Below, piece after piece: positions 7,321-7,912 of a stretch of 7,912 bases of DNA. The notes below the pieces were generated by a model. It did no database searches. It worked only from the letters and a program-made list of their open reading frames with translations, and was not told the origin of the DNA. Both the position numbers and the translations under genes were made by a program. This DNA is from CBDCZY01 sp965224745 (lineage in GTDB: Bacteria > Pseudomonadota > Gammaproteobacteria > Methylococcales > Methylomonadaceae). Location of the stretch: positions 1 to 7,912 of the forward strand of contig CBDCZY010000007.1 of NCBI GenBank assembly GCA_965224745.1. Reading direction: 5' to 3'. Positions within the stretch are counted from its first letter, which is position 1. Every line of letters begins with the position of its first letter.

Positions 7321-7912
7321 GAGCCTCTTGCAAAACTAATAAATCCGAAGAGTATTCTTAGCAGCACAGGCTAAAAAAAATAAAAACTTACTCATAAATG
7401 ATAAAATAGGAAGCCTAAAAACAATCTAAAAGTACCGATAAATGAGCAAGTTGAAAGATACATTATCACAAAGATGGTTCACAATTCAAACATCATTATT
7501 TCCTTGGCTATCAGAAGAATTAGGTGAGTTGACTAACAAGCAACAAGAACTGGTCACCACCTTAGAAATGATACGGATAGAAGAATTTATTCTTTCCAGC
7601 TCAGGCTACCCTGGGCGACGCCCTGAAGATAGAGTAGCGATAGCCAGAGCGTTTGTTGCAAAAACAGTTTATAACATGCCGACAACTCGCGTATTACTCG
7701 ATAGATTAGAAACAGACATTTCACTCAGGCGTATTTGTGGTTGGGAACGAAAAAGTGATATTTCAGCGGAATGGACTTTCTCACGTGCTTTTGCTGAGTT
7801 CTCTGAATCACAATTGCCAGAACGTATTCATGAAAGCCTAATAAAAAAATATTATAAAGAGGAGATTATAGGACATAATTCGCGAGACTCTACAGCAATA
7901 GATGCGCGTGAA
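7321..7912 (+). mobile_element. Second insertion sequence (IS5-like/DUF772), left end, continues past window
   Basis: Homology to the IS256-type transposase breaks off at 7320/7321. The new sequence opens GAGCCTCTTGCAAAAC, a form that resembles the terminal inverted repeats of IS5-like elements as I recall them. A transposase reading rightward into the element starts 121 bp inside this end, which is normal spacing. The leader at 7337-7441 is very AT-rich; TAAAAT at 7402-7407 with TG at 7399-7400 could be an extended -10, but no matching -35 is seen. The right end and target duplication lie outside the window. Confidence 0.65.
7442..7912 (+). CDS. IS transposase, DUF772 N-terminal domain type, partial (3' end beyond window)
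   Basis: The first 157 codons are present and the frame is still open at the window edge. An in-frame TAA at 7439-7441 directly precedes the ATG, so translation cannot begin upstream; no clear Shine-Dalgarno is present. The segment with RAFVAKTVYNMPTTRVLLDRL, then SLRRICGWERKSDI and EWTFSRAFAEF corresponds to the helical N-terminal DUF772 domain (PF05598) of IS5/IS1182-like DDE transposases. The tail HNSRDSTAIDARE contains an Asp (D in DSTAID) where such families place the first catalytic Asp, at the start of the RNase-H-like fold. The rest of the catalytic domain lies past the edge. The assignment to the IS5 rather than the IS1182 or another DUF772 family is uncertain. It is divergent from the transposase fragment it interrupts and is probably the more recently inserted of the two elements. 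Confidence 0.8.
   Translation, partial: MSKLKDTLSQRWFTIQTSLFPWLSEELGELTNKQQELVTTLEMIRIEEFILSSSGYPGRRPEDRVAIARAFVAKTVYNMPTTRVLLDRLETDISLRRICGWERKSDISAEWTFSRAFAEFSESQLPERIHESLIKKYYKEEIIGHNSRDSTAIDARE

Noticed and set aside
7358..7379. TTAGC...GCTAA inverted repeat next to an A-run, considered as a terminator
   Set aside because: On the plus strand the hairpin is followed by A, not T. On the minus strand the T-run precedes the hairpin. Neither orientation fits an intrinsic terminator, and the arms are only 5 bp.
1..7912. CRISPR array, tRNA, rRNA, toxin-antitoxin or phage module
   Set aside because: I saw no regularly spaced repeats, no tRNA-like cloverleaf or conserved rRNA segment, and no phage or toxin gene anywhere in the window.

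Overview
This is an AT-rich accessory window from what is probably a gammaproteobacterium, possibly a methanotroph-like (Methylococcales) or related lineage. The lineage call is an inference. It rests on low GC, on recollected similarity of the long exported FecR-TPR protein and of the partial transposase at the right edge to proteins from such genomes, and on a GTAG-type REP-like repeat. No phylogenetic marker is present.

Layout from left to right: (1) 1-1662, minus strand: the first 554 codons of a large exported FecR-domain plus tetratricopeptide-repeat protein, cut by the left edge of the window. (2) 1663-1948: a divergent intergenic region. It holds a REP-like repeat, a plausible extended -10 promoter for the rightward operon, and an unusual concentration of the pentamer GTTAT and its complement ATAAC near both gene starts. 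(3) 1949-6288, plus strand: a tightly coupled two-gene efflux operon. It encodes a membrane-anchored periplasmic adaptor (HlyD/AcrA type) and an intact 1035-residue RND inner-membrane pump, joined by an ATGA start/stop overlap. (4) 6342-7320, minus strand: the C-terminal three quarters of an IS256-family (Mutator-type) transposase with its catalytic residues intact but its N-terminus missing. (5) 7321-7912, plus strand: the left end and first 157 codons of a second, different insertion sequence (DUF772/IS5-like transposase). It appears to have inserted into the IS256-type gene and runs off the right edge.

How it fits together: adaptor and pump should form the inner-membrane and periplasmic parts of a tripartite exporter. 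No outer-membrane TolC-like gene and no regulator gene lies in the window, so both would have to be supplied from elsewhere. The FecR-TPR protein is divergently transcribed and may share control DNA with the pump operon, but nothing here shows that the two act together. The right third is an insertion hotspot with one IS nested in another, starting only about 54 bp after the pump stop codon. I find no clearly undescribed biological system. The most testable novelty is the GTTAT/ATAAC array that overlaps the pump promoter.
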